From positions 887,551 through 922,497 of the forward strand of contig JAMPDE010000001.1 in assembly GCA_023665825.1 (NCBI GenBank): a stretch of DNA of 34,947 nucleotides, in the 5' to 3' direction. Both the position numbers and the translations under genes were made by a program. The notes beneath the pieces were generated by a model. It searched no databases, was not told the DNA's origin, and was given only the letters and a program-made list of their open reading frames with translations. The number at the start of each line of letters is the position of its first letter. Positions within the stretch are counted from its first letter, which is position 1. Positions 7,738-16,031 of this stretch are shown piece by piece. The DNA is from Alistipes senegalensis (GTDB lineage: Bacteria; Bacteroidota; Bacteroidia; Bacteroidales; Rikenellaceae).

Positions 7738-9989
7738 ATCTGCTGATCGACCCTTGGCTTTTGGCCGAACAGGATTTCGACCCCGCACGCGTGAAGTCCT
7801 CCGAATCGCTGTTCGCGCTGGGCAACGGCGTGATGGGCGGCCGCGCCAACTTCGAGGAACGCTATTCGGGCCCGTCGTTGCAGGGCAACTACATCGGCGG
7901 CGTCTACTACCCCGACAAGACCCGCGTCGGTTGGTGGAAAAACGGCTATCCCGAATACTTCGCCAAAGTGCTCAATTCGGCCTTCTGGATCGGCATCGAC
8001 GTCCGCATCGACGGCGAGGAATTGGACTTGGCACAGTGCGAGGTCAAGGCGTTTTACCGCGAAATGGACATGCGGCGTTCGGTGCTGACGCGCCGGATGA
8101 CGGTCGTCATGCAGAACGGCGTCGAGGCCGAAATCGAGGCCGTGCGCTTCCTGTCGCTGGCCCGCCGCGAGCTGGGCGTCATCCGGTACAGCGTCACGCC
8201 CGTCGACCGGGCTGCCGACGTGACTTTCTCGCCCTACATCGACGCCGACGTGCGCAACTCCGACGCCAACTACGACGAAAAATTCTGGGAGCCCGTCCGC
8301 ACCGATGCCGATGCCACGCAGAGCCGCACGCGCAAGAGCGGTTTCGAGGTCGCGTGGGCGCAGGCCGTCGCGTTGGAGGGAGCCGATTTCGTCTGCGAAA
8401 CCGAACCCGAAAAACCGCGCCGCACGGCGACCGTCCACTGCGAAAAGGGCTGCACGGCCACCTTATATAAATATGCGGGCATCTGCTCGTCGCTCAACCA
8501 CCGGCCCGAAGAGCTGATGGCTGCCGCGCAGGCCGTAGCAGCCGACGGATTGCAGGCCGGTTTCGACGCGCTGCTGAAAGAGCAGGAGGAGGCGTGGGCA
8601 GCCCGCTGGCACCGGTGCGACATCGCCGTCGAGGGCGACGATGCGGCGCAGCAGGGCATCCGCTTCTGCATTTTCATGCTGTTGCAGACCTACACGGGCG
8701 TCGACACGCGGCTGAACATCGGGCCCAAAGGTTTCACGGGCGAAAAATACGGCGGCGTAACCTATTGGGACACGGAGGCTTACTGCCTGCCGTTCTACCT
8801 TTCGACCGCCGGTCAGGAGGTCGCCCGCGAACTGCTCGTCTACCGCTACAACCAGCTGGACAAGGCGATCGAAAACGCCGCGAAACTCGGTTTCAAGGAG
8901 GGTGCCGCGCTCTATCCGATGGTGACCATCAACGGCGAGGAGTGCCACAACGAGTGGGAAATCACGTTCGAGGAGATCCACCGCAACGGGGCAATCGCCT
9001 ATGCCATTTTCAACTACATCCGCTACACGGGCGACCACGCCTATCTGGCCGAAGGCGGATTGGAGGTGCTGATGGGCATCGCCCGCTTCTGGGCGCAGCG
9101 CATCACGTGGTCGGAGGCGCGGCAGCAGTACGTGATGCTGGGCGTCACGGGCCCCAACGAGTACGAAAACAACGTCAACAACAACTGGTACACCTCCTAC
9201 ATCGCCTGCTGGTGCATGCGCTATGCGGCCGAAGCGGCGGCGTGGGTGCGCGAAAACCGCCCCGACGACTACGCCCGCATCTGCGCGAAGCGGCACTTCG
9301 ACGAAGCGGCCGAAACGGCGCGCTGGGCGGAGATAAACGCGAAAATGTACTTGGGCGAAGACCGCGAACGGGGCATCTTCCTCCAACAGGACGGCTATCT
9401 GGACAAGGAGCAGGTGCTGGTCGCCGACCTCGCCCCCGCCGAACGGCCTATCAACCAGAAATGGTCGTGGGACCGCATCCTGCGCTCGTGCTTCATCAAG
9501 CAGGCCGACGTGTTGCAGGGGCTCTACTTCTTCCAAGAGGATTTCGACACGGAGACCATCCGCCGCAACTTCCGGTTCTACGAGGCCCGCACGGTGCACG
9601 AATCGTCGCTGTCGCCCTGCGTGCACGCCATTCTCGCCGCCAAAATCGGCGACGCGGCCAAAGCCTACGAAATGTATCTGCGCACGTCGCGCCTCGACTT
9701 GGACGACTACAACCGCGAGGTCGAGGAGGGATGCCACGTCACGTCGATGGCCGGCTCGTGGCTGGCCGTAGTCGAAGGTTTCGGCGGCATGCGGATGCGC
9801 GACGGCGTGCTGAATTTCGAGCCTCACCTGCCCGAAGCATGGCGGTCGCTGGCGTTCCGCGTGGACTATCGCGGGCGCATTCTGACCGTCACCGTCTCGC
9901 ACGACGGCATCGACGTGCGGAACGAGGGCGAACCGGTCGAAATCGCGGTCAACGGCGTGCGCCGCCTGCTGCCCGACTGCCGCCGATGA
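7719..9989 (+). CDS. mapA: Maltose phosphorylase, glycoside hydrolase family 65
   Basis: A 756-residue cytoplasmic enzyme with no signal peptide. It splits maltose with inorganic phosphate into glucose and beta-glucose 1-phosphate, with inversion. The order is an N-terminal beta-sandwich (about 1-270), a linker helix region, an (alpha/alpha)6 barrel (about 310-680) and a small C-terminal sheet. The catalytic acid is very likely E481 in GVTGPNEYENNVNNNWYT, the form typical of maltose rather than trehalose or kojibiose phosphorylases, which usually have GPDEYHE. FEARTVHESSLSPCVHA, near residues 623-639, is the phosphate-binding region. Substrate choice is supported by the neighbouring beta-phosphoglucomutase and amylases. 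It is followed by a 107-nt gap containing a hairpin before susC. Confidence 0.95.
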   Translation: MQNNRLNLLIDPWLLAEQDFDPARVKSSESLFALGNGVMGGRANFEERYSGPSLQGNYIGGVYYPDKTRVGWWKNGYPEYFAKVLNSAFWIGIDVRIDGEELDLAQCEVKAFYREMDMRRSVLTRRMTVVMQNGVEAEIEAVRFLSLARRELGVIRYSVTPVDRAADVTFSPYIDADVRNSDANYDEKFWEPVRTDADATQSRTRKSGFEVAWAQAVALEGADFVCETEPEKPRRTATVHCEKGCTATLYKYAGICSSLNHRPEELMAAAQAVAADGLQAGFDALLKEQEEAWAARWHRCDIAVEGDDAAQQGIRFCIFMLLQTYTGVDTRLNIGPKGFTGEKYGGVTYWDTEAYCLPFYLSTAGQEVARELLVYRYNQLDKAIENAAKLGFKEGAALYPMVTINGEECHNEWEITFEEIHRNGAIAYAIFNYIRYTGDHAYLAEGGLEVLMGIARFWAQRITWSEARQQYVMLGVTGPNEYENNVNNNWYTSYIACWCMRYAAEAAAWVRENRPDDYARICAKRHFDEAAETARWAEINAKMYLGEDRERGIFLQQDGYLDKEQVLVADLAPAERPINQKWSWDRILRSCFIKQADVLQGLYFFQEDFDTETIRRNFRFYEARTVHESSLSPCVHAILAAKIGDAAKAYEMYLRTSRLDLDDYNREVEEGCHVTSMAGSWLAVVEGFGGMRMRDGVLNFEPHLPEAWRSLAFRVDYRGRILTVTVSHDGIDVRNEGEPVEIAVNGVRRLLPDCRR

Positions 9990-9999
9990 CCCTGCGATT

Positions 10000-10033
10000 C
10001 GGGCACGGAGGCGGAACCCCACCGCCGGGCCCG
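10000..10033 (+). other. RNA hairpin in the phosphorylase-susC gap
   Basis: CGGGC (10000-10004) pairs with GCCCG (10029-10033), and inside it GGCGG (10010-10014) pairs with CCGCC (10022-10026) around the loop AACCCCA. No T-run follows; the remaining 63 nt to the susC ATG are A/C-rich and look unstructured. It could limit read-through or protect the 5' end of a processed susC message. I see no full -7 consensus in the gap. Confidence 0.45.
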
Positions 10034-10096
10034 ATAAAACATACGAACACGAAACAACACCAAACCAACCAATTATTAACTAACACAAATGGCTTT

Positions 10097-13000
10097 ATGA
10101 AAAAACTTGTAGCTATGTGTTTGGGGATGATTCTTCTGAATTTTACCCCCCCCCTCACGGTTGCGCAAAATGCTGACTATGAGGTAACTGGCGTCGTAGT
10201 CGATGCTTCGGGTGCGCCGGTGGCCGGCGTTTCGATCATCGAACGGGGAACCGTTCGCGGCACGACGACCGACGTCGACGGACGGTATAAGCTGTCCGTA
10301 ACCGGCCCGAACGCCGTAGTCGAAGCGAGCTTCATCGGTTACAAACCGGTAGAGCGCATCGCTTCGTCGGCCGATCTGCGCCGCGTGGTACTCGAAGAAG
10401 ACCTCACGTCGCTCGACGAAGTGGTCGTCATCGGTTACGGTACCGTCAAGAAGAACGACATGACCGGTTCGGTGGCGACCGTCAAGGCCGACCAGCTGAA
10501 CAAAGGCATGGTCTCGTCGCCGGCCGACATGATGCTCGGCAAGAGCGCCGGCGTAGTCGTTACGCCCGGTACGGGCCAGCCCGGCAGCGCGGCGACGATC
10601 CGCGTGCGCGGCGCCTCGTCGCTCAGCGCCCAGCAAGACCCGATGATCGTGGTCGACGGTCTGCCCGTTTCCAACTCGGGCATCGACGGCGTGAGCAATG
10701 CGCTGGCTTCGATCAACCCCAGCGACATCGAGACCTTCACCATTCTCAAAGACGCTTCGGCGACGGCTATCTACGGTTCGCGTGCCTCGAACGGCGTCAT
10801 CATCATCACCACCAAGAAGGGTTCGGGCAACGACTCGGCCATTCCGCGCGTAGCCGTCGACTTCACGGCCTCGTTGAGCCAGAACGCCAAGTACGTCGAC
10901 GTCCTGACCGGCGACCAGATGCGCACGGCCGTAGAACGCTTCATGGGCGGCACGGACAACGACGCCTATCGTGCGCTGGGCACGGCCAACACCGACTGGC
11001 AGAAAGAGATCTACCAGCTGGCCCAGTCCTACGACACCAACATCAGCCTGACGGGCAACGTCAAAATGGGCGAAAAGAACCGCATGCCCTATCGCGTGTC
11101 GTTCGGCTACCTCAACCAAGACGGTACGCTCAAAACCGACAACATGACGCGCGAAACGCTGACCGTCAACCTCAATCCCATCCTGCTGGACAACCACCTC
11201 AACATCAACCTCAACGCGAAGGGCATGAACATGGACAGCCGCTTCGCCAATCAGGATGCCGTAGGTGCCGCTGTGCAGTTCGACCCCACGCAACCGGTCT
11301 ACGACCCCGACGGTCTGAACGGCTACTACTGGTGGAACTACGGCAAGACCGACGCCGAAGGCCGTCCCGACCACACCATCGGCAACTACAACACCATGGC
11401 GACGCAGAACCCCGTCGCGCTGCTCAACGACAAGCGCGACGAGTCGAACGCCAAACGCTTCATCGGCAACGCCCAGATCGACTACCGCATCCACGGCCTC
11501 GAAGACCTGCGGCTGAACCTCAATCTCGGTCTCGACTACGTGAAGTCGGAGGGTACGGTCGACGTGGCTCCCGACACCGAACAGTCGATGCACGCCACCA
11601 CCCAGCAGGGTTCGGGCTACCACCGCAACTACTCGCAGCAGCGCCGCGACCAGACGTTGGAGTTCTACGCCGACTACAACAAGACCATCGGCCGCCACAA
11701 CTTCGACATCATGGCCGGTTATTCGTGGCAGCACTTCTACAAGTCGTCGTTCGGCGAGACCTACAAGGCCAACGACCCTTCGGCCTACATCTCCGAACCC
11801 AAGACCTCGAAGACGGAGTACTATCTGGTTTCGTTCTTCGGCCGCGTCAACTACACGTTCGACAGCCGCTACATGATTACCGCCACGCTGCGTAACGACG
11901 GCACCTCGCGCTTCTCCGACAACAAATGGGGCCTCTTCCCGTCGGTGGCATTGGGCTGGAACATCGCCAACGAAGCATTCATGCGCGACGCCCGCGCCGT
12001 GTCGAACCTCAAACTGCGTTTGAGCTGGGGCCAGACCGGCCAACAGGACCTCAACGCGGGCGACTACCCCACGCTGGCCACCTACATCTACAACGAGCTG
12101 GGCAGCTACTATCCGTTCGGGGACAAATGGATGACCCCCATCACCCCTGCCGGCTACAACGCCGCCCTGAAATGGGAAACCACGACCACCTACAACGTAG
12201 GTCTGGACTACGGCTTCCTCGACGGCCGCATCTACGGTAGCATCGACTTCTACAAGCGCAAGACCAAAGACCTGCTCAACTGGACGCCCGTAGCGGCCGG
12301 AGCCAACCTGACCAACTACCTCAACGCCAACATCGGCGACTTGGAAAACACCGGCGTCGAATTCGAAATCAACGCCGTGCCCATCCAGACCAAAGACTGG
12401 ACGTGGACCATCGGCTTCAACACCGCGTGGAACAAGAACAAAATCACCCGGCTGACGGCCGACGACGAACGCGAGGACTACTACGGCGTCGATACGGGCG
12501 GCATCTCGGGCGGCGTGGGCATCAACTGCCAAGTACAGCAGACGGGCCAGCCCCTCAACTCGTTCTACGTCTACCAGCAGGTCTATGACGAAAACGGCCG
12601 TCCGATGGAGGGCGTCTACGTCGACCGCAACGGCGACGGCAAAGTCGACTCCAAAGACAAGTACTGCTACAAGAAAGCGGCTCCCGATGTGACGTTCGGT
12701 TTCAACACCGCCGTATCGTGGCGCGCCCTCACGCTGGCCATCTCGGCCCACGCCAACGTCGGCAACCACGTCTATGCCAACGTGGAATCCAACGGCACGG
12801 CTACGCGCGACCTCTGGACCAACGCGTTCGTCAGCAACCGCCACGCAGCATCCTTGAAGGACGGCTTCGCCGAACCGCAGTACCTTTCGGACTACTACGT
12901 GCGCGACGCCTCGTTCCTCAAACTGGACAACATCACGTTGAGCTACCGGTTCGATTTCCGCCAGTCGTCGAAGCGTCCGATGAATTTGAGCATCTTCGGC

Positions 13001-13126
13001 ACCGTGCAGAACGTGGCGACCATTTCGGGCTATAAGGGCATCGACCCCGAAATTTTCTCGGGCATCGACAACAATTTCTACCCGCGTCCGCGCACCTACA
13101 TGCTCGGCCTGAAATTCAATTTCTAA
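10097..13126 (+). CDS. susC: SusC-type TonB-dependent outer-membrane transporter
   Basis: A 1009-residue outer-membrane transporter that, with SusD, imports maltooligosaccharides using TonB energy. A signal peptide (1 to about 24, ending TVAQ) precedes a carboxypeptidase-regulatory-like domain (about 28-105). The SusC-family motif LDEVVVIGYGTVKKNDMTGSV begins near residue 106 and leads into the plug (about 120-240, with RVRGASSL and PMIVVDGLP). The rest is a beta-barrel rich in aromatic strands, ending YMLGLKFNF. The ATG at 10097 is chosen because the frame remains open upstream inside the phosphorylase gene but only this start gives a signal peptide. susD follows after 24 nt. High, presumably inducible expression is expected by analogy with Bacteroides Sus. 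Confidence 0.97.
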   Translation: MKKLVAMCLGMILLNFTPPLTVAQNADYEVTGVVVDASGAPVAGVSIIERGTVRGTTTDVDGRYKLSVTGPNAVVEASFIGYKPVERIASSADLRRVVLEEDLTSLDEVVVIGYGTVKKNDMTGSVATVKADQLNKGMVSSPADMMLGKSAGVVVTPGTGQPGSAATIRVRGASSLSAQQDPMIVVDGLPVSNSGIDGVSNALASINPSDIETFTILKDASATAIYGSRASNGVIIITTKKGSGNDSAIPRVAVDFTASLSQNAKYVDVLTGDQMRTAVERFMGGTDNDAYRALGTANTDWQKEIYQLAQSYDTNISLTGNVKMGEKNRMPYRVSFGYLNQDGTLKTDNMTRETLTVNLNPILLDNHLNINLNAKGMNMDSRFANQDAVGAAVQFDPTQPVYDPDGLNGYYWWNYGKTDAEGRPDHTIGNYNTMATQNPVALLNDKRDESNAKRFIGNAQIDYRIHGLEDLRLNLNLGLDYVKSEGTVDVAPDTEQSMHATTQQGSGYHRNYSQQRRDQTLEFYADYNKTIGRHNFDIMAGYSWQHFYKSSFGETYKANDPSAYISEPKTSKTEYYLVSFFGRVNYTFDSRYMITATLRNDGTSRFSDNKWGLFPSVALGWNIANEAFMRDARAVSNLKLRLSWGQTGQQDLNAGDYPTLATYIYNELGSYYPFGDKWMTPITPAGYNAALKWETTTTYNVGLDYGFLDGRIYGSIDFYKRKTKDLLNWTPVAAGANLTNYLNANIGDLENTGVEFEINAVPIQTKDWTWTIGFNTAWNKNKITRLTADDEREDYYGVDTGGISGGVGINCQVQQTGQPLNSFYVYQQVYDENGRPMEGVYVDRNGDGKVDSKDKYCYKKAAPDVTFGFNTAVSWRALTLAISAHANVGNHVYANVESNGTATRDLWTNAFVSNRHAASLKDGFAEPQYLSDYYVRDASFLKLDNITLSYRFDFRQSSKRPMNLSIFGTVQNVATISGYKGIDPEIFSGIDNNFYPRPRTYMLGLKFNF

Positions 13127-13150
13127 TCCACCCTAAAACGAATCTCGATT

Positions 13151-14752
13151 ATGAAAAGCTATAAAGTATTGTTGATGACCGCCGCAGCGGCTCTTTCGAT
13201 GGGGCTGGGTTCCTGCGTCGGCGATCTGGATACCACGCCCATCGACGAGAACATCCAACTCCCCGAAGATGTGCTCGATTCGCAGGACGCCTACGAACAG
13301 CTGCTGGCGAAATGTTATCAGGGTCTTTCCGTCAGCTCGTCGCACGGCCCCGACGGCGATCCCGACATTTCGGGCGTCGACGGCGGTTTCGGGCAGTACG
13401 TCCGCGCGCTGTTCAACATGCAGGAACTCACCACCGACGAGGCTACCTGCTGCTGGACGGATATCGGCTTGCAGGATTTGCACAACATGAACTGGACGAC
13501 GACCAATCAGTTCATCTCGTCGATGTACTACCGCGTCTTCTATCAGGTGAGCCTCTGCAACGAGTTCATCCGCCGCGCCAACAGCGCCGCACTGTCGAAC
13601 GACGAGTTCCCCAAGCGCGCCGAGTTCGTGGCCGAAGCCCGCGCCCTGCGTGCATTGAGCTACTACCACGCCATCGACATCTTCGGCAACGTGCCCTTCG
13701 CCACCGAAGGTAACACGGTAGGTTCCGAAGGCCCCGCGCAGATTTCGCGCGCCGACCTCTACGCATGGCTCGTCGAGGAGTGCACCGACCTGCTCGAAGG
13801 CTCCGACTTGGCCGAAGCCAAACAGAACATCTACGGCCGCAGCGACAAGGGCATGGTCCGCATGATTCTGGCCAAAGTCTACCTCAACGCCGAAGTCTGG
13901 GGCTGCGGCGACCACTATGCCGACTGCGCCGCGCTCTGCAAGCAGATAATAGCCGATTACCAGCTGCATAAAGAACCTAAAAAAGGTTCCAAATATAGTG
14001 CATATGCCGAACTGTTCCTTGCCGACAACCACCTTTGTACGAGCAACGTCACCTACAACGGCGACGAAATCATCTTCGTGGTTCCGCAGGACGGCGTCAA
14101 CGTGAAATCCTACGGCTGCACCAACTTCCTGATCTTCGCCGGTACGGGCGACGGCATGGACGCTGGGGCTATGGGTATCTCGTCGGGCTGGGGCGGTCTG
14201 TCGCTCACGAAGGATTTCTCCGACAAATTCGATGAGGCTACCGATGCCCGCGCCCTGTTCTTCCCCGACTACGGCAAGAGTGTCGAAAATGTCGTCGATT
14301 TCAAGTCGGGCGGATACAAGTCGATGAAGTTCAAAAATATCAACAGCGACGGCACGCCCGGTCAGGATACCGGTTTCGTCGACACCGACTTCCCGATGTT
14401 CCGTTCGGCCGATGCTTATCTGATGCTGGCCGAATGCGCCAAACGCGGCGGGGCCGCAGAAAGCGAGGGCATGCAAGCGCTCAACGACGTGCGCGAACGC
14501 GCCGGTCTCGCCACTGTGGCTGCCTACTCGTTGCAGGACGTGCTCGACGAACGCGCCCGCGAACTCTACTGGGAGTGCCACCGCCGCCAAGACCTGATCC
14601 GTTTCGGCCAGTTCACCACCGGCGACTACTGCTGGCAGTGGAAAGGCGCCGTCAAGGAGGGCCGCGCCGTCGAGGACTACCGCGCGCTGATGCCGCTGGT
14701 TCCCGCCGACATCAATGCCAGCGGCAAGCTGACGCAGAATCCGGGTTATTGA
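13151..14752 (+). CDS. susD: SusD-type starch-binding surface lipoprotein
   Basis: A 533-residue lipoprotein that forms the lid of the SusC transporter and binds oligosaccharide. The signal peptide ends in the lipobox LGSC with C22 as the lipidated cysteine. VGDLD follows it, giving acidic residues of the kind used as a surface-export signal in Bacteroidota. The helical TPR-like core is recognisable from DAYEQLLAKCYQGLS, FVAEARALRALSYYHAIDIFG (about 159-179) and the C-terminal MLAECAKRGG and LNDVRERAGL, with ARELYWECHRRQDLIRFGQF near the end, all typical of the SusD/RagB family. Starch specificity rests on the context of four GH13 enzymes and a SusE-like protein. SusE follows after 31 nt. Confidence 0.96.
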   Translation: MKSYKVLLMTAAAALSMGLGSCVGDLDTTPIDENIQLPEDVLDSQDAYEQLLAKCYQGLSVSSSHGPDGDPDISGVDGGFGQYVRALFNMQELTTDEATCCWTDIGLQDLHNMNWTTTNQFISSMYYRVFYQVSLCNEFIRRANSAALSNDEFPKRAEFVAEARALRALSYYHAIDIFGNVPFATEGNTVGSEGPAQISRADLYAWLVEECTDLLEGSDLAEAKQNIYGRSDKGMVRMILAKVYLNAEVWGCGDHYADCAALCKQIIADYQLHKEPKKGSKYSAYAELFLADNHLCTSNVTYNGDEIIFVVPQDGVNVKSYGCTNFLIFAGTGDGMDAGAMGISSGWGGLSLTKDFSDKFDEATDARALFFPDYGKSVENVVDFKSGGYKSMKFKNINSDGTPGQDTGFVDTDFPMFRSADAYLMLAECAKRGGAAESEGMQALNDVRERAGLATVAAYSLQDVLDERARELYWECHRRQDLIRFGQFTTGDYCWQWKGAVKEGRAVEDYRALMPLVPADINASGKLTQNPGY

Positions 14753-14783
14753 TCCCTTAATCGAAATCTAACAATCGACTATC

Positions 14784-15893
14784 ATGAAAAAGTTATTGAA
14801 TATAGCACTTTTCGCATGGGCCGGCCTTGCGCTGACGGCGTGCGAACAGGAACATATCGACGCGCAATACAATCCCGAAAAGGTCACGGCTCCGGTTGCG
14901 GGTGCCGTGACGGGAGCCGGCGCACTCGCCCTCGACGGTCCCGCCGTAACGATGGCCTACGCCAAAGCCGACTTGGGATTCTCCGCAGCAGTCCGATACA
15001 CGCTTTACGCCGCTCTGGACGAAGCCATGACCGACCGGCAGAGCGTCAATGCCACGTTCGCCGACGGGGTGGCCACCATGACGGCCAAAGACCTCAACAC
15101 CGCCCTCATCAATGCAGGCAGCGAACCCGGAACCGAAACCGATGTCTATCTGCAAATCGCCGTTTCGATGCTCACCGACAAGGATGCCGTCGTCGAGGGA
15201 ACGGAGAACCTCTCCAACATCATCAGCGCCCGCTTCACGCCCTATAATGCCGACGTGCTCGACGTCGATGTCTACGACCATGTCTGGATCATCGGCGACT
15301 ACTGCGGCTGGAATCACGGTGCCTCGCAGTTCCTCTACGATTACGAGAAGAAGGGCGCATACACCGGCGTCATCGACTTCGGCGAGAAAGCCGCTAACGG
15401 CTTCAAGCTGACGGGTATCGCAGGCTGGGACGATTCGTGCAACTGGGGTACCGACGGCAGTGCCGAAGCTCCTGAAAAGGAAGCGTCATCGGTGACGCTG
15501 ATTTCGAGCGGCGGCAGCAGCAACATCGCGGCCTACTCCAAGCGTTTCTACGCTTTCTCGTTCGACAAATCGACCCTGACGCTCACCAAGCAGTGGGGTG
15601 CCGACCAGATCGGCATCATCGGTCTGAACGGAAAATGGGGCGATACCGACGATATCGTCATGGAATACAATGCCCGCAAGGTACGCTTCTACGGAGACAT
15701 CGAAGCAACGAGCGACACCGAAATGAAATTCCGCGCCGATGCCGGATGGGCTCTCAACTGGGGTAAGGATTGCGCACAAAACGGCGACAACATCGCCGTC
15801 AAGGCCGGCAACTACCGCGTCTACCTCGACCTGAACAAGAACGAAATCGTCTTCGACGAGAAGATGTACGGCAAACCCGAACCGACCGAATAA
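14784..15893 (+). CDS. susE: SusE/SusF-type starch-binding outer-membrane lipoprotein
   Basis: A 369-residue lipoprotein with lipobox LTAC (C20) followed by acidic EQEHID, so surface exposure is likely. After an N-terminal SusE-type Ig-like domain (about 30-155) there are two starch-binding modules of the SusE/SusF kind. The first (about 164-270) starts with HVWIIGDYCGWNHGASQF and the second (about 275-360) with IGIIGLNGKWGDTDD. Trp and Tyr residues in these repeats are the likely glucan contacts. Bacteroides thetaiotaomicron has separate SusE and SusF with two or three modules; here one protein seems to do the job. It is non-enzymatic and should tether starch at the cell surface. Two strong hairpins follow before susG. 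Confidence 0.9.
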   Translation: MKKLLNIALFAWAGLALTACEQEHIDAQYNPEKVTAPVAGAVTGAGALALDGPAVTMAYAKADLGFSAAVRYTLYAALDEAMTDRQSVNATFADGVATMTAKDLNTALINAGSEPGTETDVYLQIAVSMLTDKDAVVEGTENLSNIISARFTPYNADVLDVDVYDHVWIIGDYCGWNHGASQFLYDYEKKGAYTGVIDFGEKAANGFKLTGIAGWDDSCNWGTDGSAEAPEKEASSVTLISSGGSSNIAAYSKRFYAFSFDKSTLTLTKQWGADQIGIIGLNGKWGDTDDIVMEYNARKVRFYGDIEATSDTEMKFRADAGWALNWGKDCAQNGDNIAVKAGNYRVYLDLNKNEIVFDEKMYGKPEPTE

Positions 15894-15904
15894 TTTCGCT
15901 CTTC

Positions 15905-15921
15905 GCGGCGAACTCCGCCGC
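15905..15921 (+). other. RNA hairpin 1 between susE and susG
   Basis: GCGGCG (15905-15910) and CGCCGC (15916-15921) form a perfect 6-bp stem with loop AACTC, starting 11 nt after the susE stop. No T-run follows. It is the first of two tandem hairpins in this gap. Confidence 0.55.
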
Positions 15922-15929
15922 TATTCACA

Positions 15930-15959
15930 GACCGGAGGGTTTTGACCGACCCTCCGGTC
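15930..15959 (+). terminator. RNA hairpin 2 between susE and susG (attenuator or mRNA stabiliser)
   Basis: GACCGGAGGGT (15930-15940) and ACCCTCCGGTC (15949-15959) form a perfect 11-bp stem with an 8-nt loop TTTGACCG. No T-run follows, so it is not a standard intrinsic terminator. Placed after susCDE and before the amylase genes, it could cause partial termination or protect the upstream message from 3' exonucleases, lowering amylase output relative to SusCDE. Confidence 0.6.
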
Positions 15960-16031
15960 GCTACGAACGGGACGGCTGCTCCCCGCTGCGGAATACCGAC
16001 CGTTCACCGACCGACCAAAAACCGCTTGACC

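Noticed and set aside
8594..10096. In-frame extension of the susC reading frame upstream of 10097
   Set aside because: It lies inside the GH65 gene in another frame and would place the signal peptide in the middle of the protein.
10076..12844. Long open frame (about 920 codons) antisense to susC
   Set aside because: It lies wholly opposite a clear SusC gene, encodes a low-complexity Val/Arg/Asp-rich product with no known motif, and such shadows are common in GC-rich genes.
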